Origin: Candidatus Gallilactobacillus intestinavium
Lineage (GTDB): Bacteria; Bacillota; Bacilli; Lactobacillales; Lactobacillaceae
Direction: 5' to 3'
Assembly (NCBI GenBank): GCA_017694665.1
Contig: JADIMP010000060.1
Span: 1-41,845, forward strand
Length of the DNA stretch: 41,845 nucleotides
The translations under genes and the position numbers were made by a program. Numbering within the stretch: the stretch's first letter is position 1; every line of letters starts with the position of its first letter. Below are positions 11,091 through 20,838 of this stretch, piece by piece. The notes under the pieces are model-generated. The model was not told where the DNA came from and did not search any database. It saw only the letters and a program-made list of their open reading frames with translations.

Positions 11091-11906
11091 TTAAACTCCT
11101 GATAAATATAATGGTTCTTTTTTATGTCTTCTAATAATAATCAACACTATGGAAACAAAAAATATTATAGCAGATAATAATTGCGATATTCTAATTGATC
11201 CTAACATCAAGCTGTCGGTTCGCATACCCTCAATAAAAAATCTACCAAAAGAATACCAAGATAAATATCCTAAAGTTATTTCACCACGTAAATATAACTT
11301 TTTAATATGTCTTGTAGAAATCAAAATTATAAATCCTAACAGATCCCAAACAGATTCATACAAAAACGTCGGTACTCGATAATATCCATTAATGTACATC
11401 TGTGAAATTATAAAATGTGGCAAATGTAATGAGTTTAAAAAATGTAATGTTGTTATTTTTCCGAAAGCTTCTTGATTCATAAAGTTTCCCCATCGCCCAA
11501 TACCTTGAGCCATCAGTACTGTAGGCGACAACACATCTAAAAATAGCATTAACGGTATTTTATTCTTCTTAGTGTACCAAATAACAACTAATAAAGCTCC
11601 AATTAGTCCACCATAAATAGCAATTCCACCATGCCAAATAGCAATTATCTGTCCAGGATTTTGTTGATAATACGACCATTGAAAAACAACATAATAAATT
11701 CGTGCACAAACTAAAGCTACTGGCAATGCATACAATAAAATGTTATAAATATGGTCTTGATCTATACGTACTAATTTAGCTTCTTTTAGTGACAACCATA
11801 ATGCAATAAAAATTGCACCAGTAATAATTACTCCATACCATCTAATATCCAAATCACCAATTTTTAAAGCTATTGGATTTAAAGCTAACCATAAAAAATT
11901 ATGCAT
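11091..11906 (-). CDS. lgt: Phosphatidylglycerol--prolipoprotein diacylglyceryl transferase
   Basis: Lgt (271 residues) is a polytopic membrane enzyme that moves diacylglycerol from phosphatidylglycerol to the lipobox cysteine of prolipoproteins. Visible features are about seven hydrophobic segments, the early IRWYGV motif (about residues 22-27), HGGIAIYGGLIGA near 90, the signature GRWGNFMNQEAFG near 136-148, the YESVWDLLGF stretch near 185, and the C-terminal YSFGRFFIEGMRTD. Its first 8 bases overlap the end of hprK, the usual arrangement in lactobacilli and a sign of coupled translation. Confidence 0.97.
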   Translation of the reverse strand: MHNFLWLALNPIALKIGDLDIRWYGVIITGAIFIALWLSLKEAKLVRIDQDHIYNILLYALPVALVCARIYYVVFQWSYYQQNPGQIIAIWHGGIAIYGGLIGALLVVIWYTKKNKIPLMLFLDVLSPTVLMAQGIGRWGNFMNQEAFGKITTLHFLNSLHLPHFIISQMYINGYYRVPTFLYESVWDLLGFIILISTRHIKKLYLRGEITLGYLSWYSFGRFFIEGMRTDSLMLGSIRISQLLSAIIFFVSIVLIIIRRHKKEPLYLSGV

Positions 11907-12849
11907 TGTCTTTATCCTCAGTGTTCTTTTTAATTAATTTAGTTAAATTATCATTAAACACTTCTGTTGCATTAAATCCCATAGATTTAGCATGATAATT
12001 CATTGCTGCTGACTCAATAATAATGGCTAGATTTCGTCCTGGTTTTACTGGAATTATAATTTGCGGTATGTCAACGTTTAATATTCGTTGATATTTATTA
12101 TTGCCGCCTAATCGATCAAAGTCATCTTTTTCATCAACCCAACGTTGTAAATGTACGATGAACTTAATTTCACATCTTTTCTGAATTGCACCAGCTCCAA
12201 ATAAATTCATTACATCAATAATTCCGATGCCTCGAATTTCCATTAAATGCTCCAAAATGTCCGGAGATTCTCCCATTAATGTATTGTTATCTCTTTGATA
12301 TACATCAACTCGATCATCAGACACTAAGCGATGTCCTCTACGAATTAACTCTAAAGCAGCTTCAGATTTACCAATTCCAGAATCGCCAGAAATTAACACT
12401 CCTAATCCATTAATATTAACTAAAACACCATGAATAGCTTGTCTTTCGGCTAAAGCATCACTTAAATATGAAACTATATCAGTTAACACCCTAGAAGTAT
12501 GTTGGTCTGAAAGTAAAATTGGAATGTGCTTCTTTTTAGCTACTGATAAAAATGCTTCTGGAACTGTTAACTTACTTGAAATGACAAAACATGGTGTAGA
12601 TTCACTACCAATTTTATCCATCACTGACGATAATTTACTAGGTTCCATTTTTTCTGCAAAAGAAATTTCTGCTTTGCCAAATAATTGGATTCTTTGAGGA
12701 GAATAATGTTCAAAATATCCTGTCAATTCTAATCCAGGTCTAGATATATCTAAAACACTAATATAACGATTAGTTAAAAACTCATGTCCGTAATGAACTT
12801 TCAACTGTACATGATCAACTAACTCTTGAATACTTATTTTATTAGGCAT
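11899..12849 (-). CDS. hprK: HPr kinase/phosphorylase
   Basis: HprK (316 residues) phosphorylates and dephosphorylates Ser46 of HPr, setting catabolite repression through CcpA in low-GC Gram-positives. The Walker A loop GDSGIGKS lies at residues 155-162, followed by RLVSDDRVDVY, and the family signature EIRGIGIIDVMNLFGAGA lies near 204-221. The N-terminal MurF-like domain fills the first 130 residues. It overlaps lgt by 8 bp and follows the YvlD-like gene by 14 bp. All catalytic stretches are intact. Confidence 0.97.
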   Translation of the reverse strand: MPNKISIQELVDHVQLKVHYGHEFLTNRYISVLDISRPGLELTGYFEHYSPQRIQLFGKAEISFAEKMEPSKLSSVMDKIGSESTPCFVISSKLTVPEAFLSVAKKKHIPILLSDQHTSRVLTDIVSYLSDALAERQAIHGVLVNINGLGVLISGDSGIGKSEAALELIRRGHRLVSDDRVDVYQRDNNTLMGESPDILEHLMEIRGIGIIDVMNLFGAGAIQKRCEIKFIVHLQRWVDEKDDFDRLGGNNKYQRILNVDIPQIIIPVKPGRNLAIIIESAAMNYHAKSMGFNATEVFNDNLTKLIKKNTEDKDNA

Positions 12850-12863
12850 TTTAATACCTCACA

Positions 12864-13232
12864 TTAATTGTGTATAAAATAATTAGAAATTACTGTATTA
12901 CAAAACGACATAATCAATGCTGCCAAAATAGCCATACCAAAATTAACAATATGAAAATATTGATACCCGATTAAAATACTTGTCATTTCTAACATTAGAC
13001 TATTTATAATGATCGAAAATAACCCTAAAGTTAAAAAAGTAATTGGTAATGACAATAACATTAATAAAGGTTTAAGTACCGCATTCAAACACGATAATAT
13101 CAACCCAGCAATGACAGCATATTTAAAACTGGCAATATAAAAATTTTCTTTAAAAAAACCTGCAATTGCTAAAAATAAAATTGTATTAATACAAAACCTT
13201 CCTAAAAAATTAAATATACCGGTTTTTTTCAC
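12864..13232 (-). CDS. YvlD-like small membrane protein (phage holin 4 superfamily)
   Basis: This 122-residue protein is almost entirely hydrophobic with four predicted membrane segments (about residues 8-28, 34-60, 62-82 and 92-118). It belongs by pattern to PF04020, a family named after phage holins although its chromosomal members, such as YvlD of Bacillus, are not lysis proteins. The motif AVLKPLLMLLSLPITFLTLG is typical. It starts right after pspC (13233) and precedes hprK. The pairing with PspC suggests an envelope-stress or membrane-maintenance role; this is inference. Confidence 0.85.
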   Translation of the reverse strand: MKKTGIFNFLGRFCINTILFLAIAGFFKENFYIASFKYAVIAGLILSCLNAVLKPLLMLLSLPITFLTLGLFSIIINSLMLEMTSILIGYQYFHIVNFGMAILAALIMSFCNTVISNYFIHN

Positions 13233-13505
13233 CTATTTAATATCCCTTTCTTCAGCATGTATTTTTTTACGTTTACGATAGCTTTTTTTCTTCCCATTAT
13301 AATCATTATTATTAGGCATTAATATAAATAAAATGACATATATAAAAATAAATAACGGAACCACAATCAAATGTGGAATTAAAATTAATGTTAGCACAAT
13401 ATAAATAATTCTTACTACATTAGGATTAATATTAAAGTATTCAGCAATTCCTGCTAAAACCCCACCTATCCATTTATTATCAGATTTAGTCATTTTCTTT
13501 TTCAT
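13233..13505 (-). CDS. PspC-domain membrane protein
   Basis: This 90-residue protein contains a single PspC domain (PF04024): KWIGGVLAGIAEYFNINPNVVRIIY (about residues 11-35) followed by a long hydrophobic stretch (about 33-65) and a basic tail. PspC-type proteins sit in the membrane and take part in phage-shock or envelope-stress responses. It is the first gene of the pspC-yvlD-hprK-lgt-gpsA-galU-trxB run. The ATG at 13505 has GAGG upstream and follows the prfB terminator by 20 nt, so I see no obvious separate promoter. Confidence 0.85.
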   Translation of the reverse strand: MKKKMTKSDNKWIGGVLAGIAEYFNINPNVVRIIYIVLTLILIPHLIVVPLFIFIYVILFILMPNNNDYNGKKKSYRKRKKIHAEERDIK

Positions 13506-13525
13506 AATTTATTTTCCTCTATATA

Positions 13526-13560
13526 AATAAAACCTTAAATCTAAGGTTTAAGGTTTTATT
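13526..13560 (-). terminator. Terminator of secA-prfB
   Basis: AATAAAACCTTAAA (13526-13539) is an exact inverted repeat of TTTAAGGTTTTATT (13547-13560): a 14-bp stem with a 7-base loop that includes the prfB stop codon and is followed on the minus strand by a T/A-rich tail. A shorter alternative stem (CCTTA/TAAGG) can form inside it. It ends 20 nt before pspC. Confidence 0.7.
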
Positions 13561-14672
13561 TAGGATTATTATTTTGTAAATTCCATTGTAAGTAAGCATC
13601 GATAAAAGGATCTAGATTGCCATCTAATACATCTTGACCATTACTAGTGCTGTAATCAGTACGATGATCTTTCACCATCGTATATGGTTGAAATACATAA
13701 GATCTAATCTGTGATCCCCAACCATTTTCTAACTGTTTACCTTCTAACTTAGCCTTTTCTTCTGCTTTCTTCTTTTCTTCTAGTGCATATAATTTTGATT
13801 TCAACATATTCATAGCAGTTGCTTTGTTTTGAAATTGCGATCTTTGTGCCTGCGAAGAAACAACAATTCCAGTAGGAATATGAATTAATCGTACTGCTGA
13901 AGAAGTTTTATTAATATGTTGACCTCCTGCACCGCTAGAACGAAAAACTTCCATCTTTATATCATCTGGATTTAAATCTATTTCAATAGAATCGTCTAAC
14001 TCTGGCATTACATCTATACTAACAAAAGAGGTATGCCTTCTTCCTGAAGAATCAAAAGGTGAAATTCTTACAAAACGATGCACTCCTTTTTCACTTCGTA
14101 AAAATCCATAAGCATTAATACCCTCAATCAAAAGAGTCGCACTACTAATTCCTGCCACTTCACCAGCTTGATAATTAACCACAGAAACTTTAAATCCATG
14201 ATTTTCTGCCCATCTAGTATACATTCTTAACATGATCTGTCCCCAATCTTGAGACTCTGTTCCTCCTGCACCTGGATGAATTTCTAAAATGGCATTGTGA
14301 TCATCGTATGGCTGACCTAACAATTGTTGAAGTCGATATTGTCTTAAATCATCATTTAAGAACTGCAATTGCTCATCTAACTGTTTTTGTAAATCAGGAT
14401 CTTCCTCTTCACTTAATAAATCAATAAGCACTGATACATCTGCACTTTTTTGTTCCAAATCAGTGAAATTAGTTACTTTTTTCTTTAACTGATTTGTTTG
14501 ATCCACAATTTTTTGAGCTTTAACTGAATCATTCCAGAAATCATTAGCTAACATTTTATTTTCATTGCTAGCAATTTCTTGCTGAAGTGCTTCTAAGTCA
14601 AAGAGACCTCCTAAACTGATCAATTTGATCATTGATTAATTTCAATTGATTTTTAGCATCAATTAATTCCAT
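13556..14672 (-). CDS. prfB: Peptide chain release factor 2, with programmed +1 frameshift
   Basis: RF2 (371 residues after recoding) ends translation at UGA and UAA. The true start is the ATG at 14672-14670, preceded by GGAG. The first 24 codons (14672-14601) end in CTT and an in-frame TGA (14600-14598); skipping one base (14600) and resuming at 14599 joins the rest, down to 13556. An AGGAGG Shine-Dalgarno-like element lies just before CTT-TGA-C, which is the classic RF2 self-regulating frameshift: low RF2 favours the shift. The stop-codon reading motif SPF falls at residues 204-206 and the catalytic GGQ at 249-251. An alternative in-frame start at 14632 gives a false N-terminus. It starts 2 bp after secA, so the two are coupled. 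Confidence 0.97.
14598..14612 (-). promoter_or_regulatory. RF2 programmed +1 frameshift site
   Basis: On the minus strand the bases read AGG AGG TCT CTT TGA C. The AGGAGG acts as an internal Shine-Dalgarno element 3 nt before the CTT slippery codon, the TGA is in frame, and the C after it makes it a poor stop context. This is the standard bacterial RF2 autoregulation signal. Confidence 0.95.
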
Positions 14673-14674
14673 AA

Positions 14675-17038
14675 TCATCGCTCCATATTTTGACGGATTT
14701 CACTCTTCATAAATAATCTTGTTGCATCATATTCGATGTTGTAAATCATTTCTTCAAACATTTCAAAGGCATTGCTTTGATATTCAATTAATGGATTTAA
14801 TTGTCCATACCCACGCAATTGAATCGCTTGTCTTAATTGATCTAATGTATCAATATGATCTGTCCAATAAGAATCAACGCAACGTAGAATAACAACTTTC
14901 TCAAATTCTAACATTTGTTCCGCATTAACTAATTGCTGTTGTTTTTCTTTATAAATTTGATCAACACGTTCTAACAAAATTTGTTTAATATCGTTTGCTG
15001 AACGATCTTCCAAGTCTTTAACAGATAAACTACCTTCTTTAATAATGGCTGACTCAGCAAAATCGATAATTTTATCTAATTCCCACTGCTTCTTATCACC
15101 ATTAGTATGAGCATTAACTGCACGATCAATTGTTCGCTTAATCATTGGCATAATAACCCAGTCCAATGAATTATTTTCATCAATCACCATTTGACGTTGC
15201 TTATAAATTACTTCACGTTGTTCACGCATAACATCATCATATTGCAAAACATTTTTACGTGAATCATAGTTATTACCTTCAACTCGCTTTTGAGCTGCTT
15301 CTACTTGACGAGTAATTAACTTACTTTTAATCACAGCATCTTCATCTTCTACATTCATCGAATCTAAAAATGACTTAACTCGATCTGATCCAAATCTAAG
15401 CATTAAATCATCTTCTAATGACATGTAAAATTGAGAAAATCCTGGATCCCCTTGTCGACCCGAACGTCCACGTAATTGATTATCAATTCTTCTAGATTCA
15501 TGCCTTTCAGTTCCGATTACTGCTAATCCACCAAGTTCTTTAACACCAGGTCCTAACTTAATATCAGTACCACGTCCCGCCATATTCGTTGCTATAGTTA
15601 CAGAGCCTTTCTGACCAGCATTCATAATAATTTCTGCTTCTTTAGCATGATTCTTGGCATTTAAAACATTATGAGGAATATTTTTTTCATCTAATCGATG
15701 CGATAAATATTCAGAAGTTTCAACCGCTACCGTACCAACCAAAATAGGTTGTCCTTTAGCATGTAATTCTTCAATTTTACTTAATACAGCATTAAATTTA
15801 CTCTTTAAACTAGGATAAAGAAGATCAGGTTCATCAATACGTTGTACCGGACGATTAGTTGGAATCGAAATAACTTCCATATTATATATTTCACGAAATT
15901 CTTCTTGTTCTGTCTTAGCCGTTCCAGTCATTCCAGATAACTTACCATACATTCTAAACAAATTCTGATAAGTAATATTAGCCATAGTCTTAGTTTCTTC
16001 TTGAATTTCAACATTTTCTTTAGCTTCCAAGGCTTGATGTAGACCATCAGAGAAACGACGACCATCCATAATTCGTCCTGTAAACGAATCAACAATCATA
16101 ACTTCACCATCTTTAACCACATAATCTTTATTATTAGACATAATATAATTGGCTCTTAAAGCCTGATCAATATGATGAGTTAATGCAGTATTATCAGCAT
16201 CATATAAATTATTCAACTTAAAGTACTTTTCTGCTTTGCGATTTCCTTCATCAGTTAGCGCAACAGTTTTCGTTTCTAAATCAACCTTATAATCTTTCTT
16301 TTCACTTAACGTTTTTACAAAACGGTCAGCACGTCTATACAAATTAGTATTACCAGCTGATCCCCCAGAAATAATTAATGGCGTTCTAGATTCATCAATT
16401 AAAATAGAATCTACTTCATCAATAATGGCAAAATTCAATCCTCGTTGCACTTGTTGTTCTTTATAAACAACCATGTTATCTCTTAAATAATCGAACCCAA
16501 TTTCACTATTAGTAGAGTAGGTAATATCACATTCGTAAGCCTTACGTTTTTCTTCAGGTGTCTTATCAGCACCATTAATACCTACTGATAATCCTAACCA
16601 ATTATATAATTCACCCATTTCTTCCCCATCACGTTCAGAAAGGTATTCATTAACTGTAATGACATGTACACCTTTACCAGCGATAGCATTTAAATAAACA
16701 GGCATTGTGGCAGTTAAAGTTTTTCCTTCACCAGTACGCATTTCTGCTATATCACCACGATGTAATACAATTCCTCCAATGACTTGTACTTTAAATGGAA
16801 ATAACCCTAAAACTCGTTTAGCTGCTTCTCGAACCACCGCAAAAGCTTCTGGTAACATTGCATCCAGACTTTCACCATTTTGATAACGTTTTTTAAATTC
16901 AGGCGTTTTATCTTTTAATTCTTGGTCACTTAATTTAGCAAATTTGTCTTCATATGCAAAAACTTTATCAGCTAAAGCCGCTAATTTTTTTACTTTTCTT
17001 TTATCCGATTCAACTACTTGGCGTAATAAATTAGCCAT
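14675..17038 (-). CDS. secA: Preprotein translocase ATPase SecA
   Basis: SecA (787 residues) drives secreted preproteins through SecYEG. Visible are Walker A MRTGEGKT (near residue 100), VNEYLSERD near 128, the [15 protein letters not shown]alker B region near 205-219, and the helicase motifs [13 protein letters not shown] near 490 and [13 protein letters not shown] near 518. It ends at QNMER, lacking the C-terminal zinc-binding SecB tail found in many bacteria, which is usual for lactobacilli. The stop codon is 2 bp from the prfB start. A promoter lies upstream at 17070-17099. Confidence 0.98.
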   Translation of the reverse strand: MANLLRQVVESDKRKVKKLAALADKVFAYEDKFAKLSDQELKDKTPEFKKRYQNGESLDAMLPEAFAVVREAAKRVLGLFPFKVQVIGGIVLHRGDIAEMRTGEGKTLTATMPVYLNAIAGKGVHVITVNEYLSERDGEEMGELYNWLGLSVGINGADKTPEEKRKAYECDITYSTNSEIGFDYLRDNMVVYKEQQVQRGLNFAIIDEVDSILIDESRTPLIISGGSAGNTNLYRRADRFVKTLSEKKDYKVDLETKTVALTDEGNRKAEKYFKLNNLYDADNTALTHHIDQALRANYIMSNNKDYVVKDGEVMIVDSFTGRIMDGRRFSDGLHQALEAKENVEIQEETKTMANITYQNLFRMYGKLSGMTGTAKTEQEEFREIYNMEVISIPTNRPVQRIDEPDLLYPSLKSKFNAVLSKIEELHAKGQPILVGTVAVETSEYLSHRLDEKNIPHNVLNAKNHAKEAEIIMNAGQKGSVTIATNMAGRGTDIKLGPGVKELGGLAVIGTERHESRRIDNQLRGRSGRQGDPGFSQFYMSLEDDLMLRFGSDRVKSFLDSMNVEDEDAVIKSKLITRQVEAAQKRVEGNNYDSRKNVLQYDDVMREQREVIYKQRQMVIDENNSLDWVIMPMIKRTIDRAVNAHTNGDKKQWELDKIIDFAESAIIKEGSLSVKDLEDRSANDIKQILLERVDQIYKEKQQQLVNAEQMLEFEKVVILRCVDSYWTDHIDTLDQLRQAIQLRGYGQLNPLIEYQSNAFEMFEEMIYNIEYDATRLFMKSEIRQNMER

Positions 17039-17069
17039 ATTAAATAAATTCTCTCCCTTAAACTAATAA

Positions 17070-17099
17070 ATTATACAAAATCACATTGTATTATTTTAA
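17070..17099 (-). promoter_or_regulatory. Likely secA promoter
   Basis: On the minus strand a perfect -10, TATAAT (17070-17075), is preceded after 18 bp by TTAAAA (17094-17099, 4 of 6 matches to TTGACA). It lies between the hpf terminator and the secA start, the only space for a promoter here. Confidence 0.6.
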
Positions 17100-17160
17100 C
17101 TGTTCTTTGACTACAATACAATTTCCTTTATATTTTGTTAACAAAAATTAATATCAATCA

Positions 17161-17189
17161 AAAAACGGAGGTAAAAAACCTCCGTTTTT
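17161..17189 (-). terminator. Terminator of hpf
   Basis: AAAAACGGAGG (17161-17171), a 7-base loop, then CCTCCGTTTTT (17179-17189) form a perfect 11-bp stem ending in a T-run on either strand. It lies 12 bp after the hpf stop. Confidence 0.95.
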
Positions 17190-17201
17190 CTAACTAAATC
17201 A

Positions 17202-17753
17202 TTAATTGTTAACTTTTAATAATCCATAATGTCCATCATTACGACGATAAACAATACTAGTTATCCCAGTTTTATCATTTTCGTAAACATAAAAATTATG
17301 ACCTAACAAATCCATTTGTAAAACAGCTTCTTCGTCATCCATTGGTTTAAGTTGAATTTGTTTAGTTTTTACAATGTCTAAATCAACATTAGCATCATTC
17401 TTAGCTTCATCTTCATTCACTAAGAATTCTAAGCCTTTGTAACCCTTTTCTCTAGATTTACGGTTAACTTTAGTTTTGTATTTACGAATTTGACGTTCTA
17501 ATTTGTCTGAAACATGATCTACACTTTTGTATAAATCATCACTCGTTTCTTCTGCTCGCAAAGTTAAGTAAGGTAATGGTATAGTTACTTCTGCTTTACC
17601 AGTTTTATTTGGATAAACAACCAAATTAACATGTGCTACAGCTTGAACACTATCATCTAAATAACGTTCAATTTTGTTAATTCTTTTATTAACATAATCC
17701 TTTAAAGCATCTGTTAATGAAATATTTTCCCCATGAATTTTAATTTCTAACAT
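17202..17753 (-). CDS. hpf: Ribosome hibernation promoting factor, long form
   Basis: Long HPF (183 residues) dimerises idle 70S ribosomes into 100S particles in stationary phase or stress. The N-terminal S30AE/YfiA domain (about residues 1-100) begins MLEIKIHGENISLTDAL and contains RINKIERYLDD. A basic linker (KTKVNRKSREKGYKG) leads to the C-terminal dimerisation domain near 120-180 (LLGHNFYVYENDKTG, then VYRRNDGHYGLL). The start is the ATG at 17753-17751, because AAGGAG is 8 nt upstream; the GTG at 17762 would lie inside that site. In many lactobacilli comFA-comFC sit beside hpf; here groEL does. Confidence 0.95.
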   Translation of the reverse strand: MLEIKIHGENISLTDALKDYVNKRINKIERYLDDSVQAVAHVNLVVYPNKTGKAEVTIPLPYLTLRAEETSDDLYKSVDHVSDKLERQIRKYKTKVNRKSREKGYKGLEFLVNEDEAKNDANVDLDIVKTKQIQLKPMDDEEAVLQMDLLGHNFYVYENDKTGITSIVYRRNDGHYGLLKVNN

Positions 17754-17780
17754 GGATATCACTCCTTACTAACTATGTTC

Positions 17781-17809
17781 TTTATACTTTTATTATACTG
17801 CTATAACAA
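17781..17809 (-). promoter_or_regulatory. Likely hpf promoter
   Basis: On the minus strand TTGTTA (17804-17809), 17 bp, TATAAA (17781-17786) is a good vegetative-type promoter between the groEL terminator and the hpf ribosome binding site. Confidence 0.6.
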
Positions 17810-17816
17810 AATTAAT

Positions 17817-17859
17817 ATAAATAAAAAGAACCATGTAAAAACATGGTTCTTTTTATTTA

Positions 17860-17860
<1 letters not shown>
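17817..17860 (-). terminator. Terminator of groES-groEL
   Basis: A 20-bp perfect inverted repeat (17817-17836 with 17841-17860) has a four-base loop and includes AAAAAGAACCATGT and ACATGGTTCTTTTT. The last base of the groEL stop codon falls in the stem. It is the strongest terminator in the window. Confidence 0.95.
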
Positions 17861-19509
<1,649 letters not shown>

Positions 19510-19516
19510 CTAAAAA

Positions 19517-19801
19517 TTATTTAACAATAGCTACAATATCACTATCATGTAAAACTAAATAATCGTTACCATCGTCTGTTACTTCTGTACCAACATATTT
19601 ATCAAACATAACAACGTCACCTACTTTAACTGACATTGGTAAAGTATTTCCATTGTCTAACACTTTTCCAGAACCTACAGACACAACTTTTCCAGTAGTT
19701 GGCTTTTCTTGTGCATTGCTTGCTAAAACAATGCCTCCTACAGTCTTTTCTTCTTCATTTAAAGTTTCAACAATTACACGATCTCCCAATGGTTGTAACA
19801 T
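19517..19801 (-). CDS. groES: Co-chaperonin GroES (Hsp10)
   Basis: GroES (94 residues) caps the GroEL ring. The N-terminal signature [25 protein letters not shown] (starting at residue 2) and the C-terminal [11 protein letters not shown]...[12 protein letters not shown] are diagnostic. The ribosome binding site GGAGG lies 8 nt before the ATG. Its promoter and a CtsR operator lie 87-140 bp upstream. I searched the leader for the CIRCE element of HrcA and found none. Confidence 0.98.
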   Translation of the reverse strand: MLQPLGDRVIVETLNEEEKTVGGIVLASNAQEKPTTGKVVSVGSGKVLDNGNTLPMSVKVGDVVMFDKYVGTEVTDDGNDYLVLHDSDIVAIVK

Positions 19802-19887
19802 GTTAATTCCTCCAAATAATAAGTTTTAACACTTAATCTCAACAAATAATCTTCCACAAATTATTTGCCTTAATTAATGACAATACA

Positions 19888-19917
19888 ATAATACTTCATG
19901 CTAAAAAAACAATGCAA
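19888..19917 (-). promoter_or_regulatory. groES-groEL promoter
   Basis: On the minus strand TTGCAT (19912-19917), 18 bp, TATTAT (19888-19893). The CtsR box begins 7 bp upstream of the -35, and the leader to groES is about 80 nt. Confidence 0.65.
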
Positions 19918-19924
19918 GCGTTTT

Positions 19925-19941
19925 GGTCAAAATTAGTCAAA
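19925..19941 (+). promoter_or_regulatory. CtsR operator upstream of groESL
   Basis: GGTCAAA-ATT-AGTCAAA is a tandem heptad repeat matching the CtsR consensus (A/G)GTCAAA-NAN-(A/G)GTCAAA at both heptads; only the middle spacer base differs. CtsR is the heat-shock repressor of clp and, in several lactic acid bacteria, groE genes. It lies between the rex stop and the groES promoter. Confidence 0.85.
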
Positions 19942-19957
19942 TTTTTTTAATTTATCT

Positions 19958-20614
19958 TTAATCTTCTACTTCATCAGTATTTTTTCCATAATTTTCAACG
20001 AAATAAATCAAAGTTTGTAATTCATTCGTCAAATCAACACTTTGTACTCGAACATTTTCTGGAACAGATAAACGGCGAGGCGTAAAATTCAAAATTCCAC
20101 TAATATTCGCTTTTACTAATCGATCAGTAACATTTTGAACACCTTTTTCAGGAACAGTAATGATAGCAATTTTGATTTGTTGATCCTGTAATTGTTTTTC
20201 TAATTCATCCATAGAATAAACAGGTACACCACTTTTAACTGTGTTAATTAACTTAGAATCAATATCAAACGCTGCGCTAATTCTTACATTACTATTTTTA
20301 TGAAAATTGAAATTTAATAAAGCTTGTCCTAAATTTCCTACACCTACCAAAGCAACATTCGTTAATTTATCTTGATCTAAAATCTTTTTAAAAAAATTAA
20401 TTAATTTAGGTACATCGTAACCATATCCACGTTTACCTAGAGCTCCAAAATAAGAAAAATCTCTTCTAATAGTAGCTGAATCTACTTTAATAGCTTCAGA
20501 AAGTTCAGTAGAAGAAACCCGTGTTTTATTTTCATCAAGTAAAATATTTAAATATCTATAATAAATAGGTAATCTTTTAGCAGTAGCCTTAGGAATTATT
20601 TGATCATTAAACAT
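19958..20614 (-). CDS. rex: Redox-sensing transcriptional repressor Rex
   Basis: Rex (218 residues) is a dimeric repressor that leaves DNA when NADH rises and so controls fermentation genes. The N-terminal winged helix spans about residues 1-80 ([27 protein letters not shown], the recognition-helix region). The Rossmann NAD(H) site [15 protein letters not shown] follows near 88-102, and the C-terminus holds the swapped helix ([13 protein letters not shown]). The start is the ATG at 20614-20612, with AGGAG 9 nt upstream; the GTG at 20623 abuts that site and is too close. It lies between groES and the divergent ydiF, as in Bacillus. Confidence 0.95.
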   Translation of the reverse strand: MFNDQIIPKATAKRLPIYYRYLNILLDENKTRVSSTELSEAIKVDSATIRRDFSYFGALGKRGYGYDVPKLINFFKKILDQDKLTNVALVGVGNLGQALLNFNFHKNSNVRISAAFDIDSKLINTVKSGVPVYSMDELEKQLQDQQIKIAIITVPEKGVQNVTDRLVKANISGILNFTPRRLSVPENVRVQSVDLTNELQTLIYFVENYGKNTDEVED

Positions 20615-20657
20615 TACAAACACTCTCCTTATAAATAAAATTCATTTGGCAATCTAT

Positions 20658-20774
20658 TTGTGAAATTAATATTGTGAAATGATAAGAAAAATAATAACAC
20701 ATAATATTATAAAAACAAGTAATTACCCTTAACATCGCTTGTGAATTAATATTAATTAGTAATTAAAATCACAA
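20658..20774. promoter_or_regulatory. Cluster of TTGTGA half-sites in the rex-ydiF divergent region
   Basis: TTGTGAA occurs at 20658-20664, 20672-20678 and 20739-20745, and the reverse complement TCACAA at 20769-20774. TTGTGA is the half-site of the Rex operator (TTGTGAA-N4-TTCACAA), but no properly spaced inverted pair is present. Possible autoregulation of rex; uncertain. Confidence 0.35.
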
Positions 20775-20775
20775 A

Positions 20776-20803
20776 TTATTATTCATCCATAAAGAGTTAT
20801 ACT
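20776..20803 (+). promoter_or_regulatory. Likely ydiF promoter
   Basis: TATACT at 20798-20803 is a good -10; 16 bp upstream TTATTA (20776-20781) is a poor -35. The ribosome binding site AAAGGA follows, about 10 nt before the ydiF ATG. Confidence 0.4.
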
Positions 20804-20838
20804 TAATTAATGCACTATTTATAAAGGACCATCTGTAC

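Noticed and set aside
19802..19957. CIRCE element before groES
   Set aside because: The nearest look-alike, TTAACACTT, has no matching right arm; the CtsR repeat is the only clear heat-shock site.
20658..20678. Canonical Rex operator (inverted repeat)
   Set aside because: The two TTGTGAA copies are in the same direction, not inverted, so it was listed only as low-confidence half-sites.
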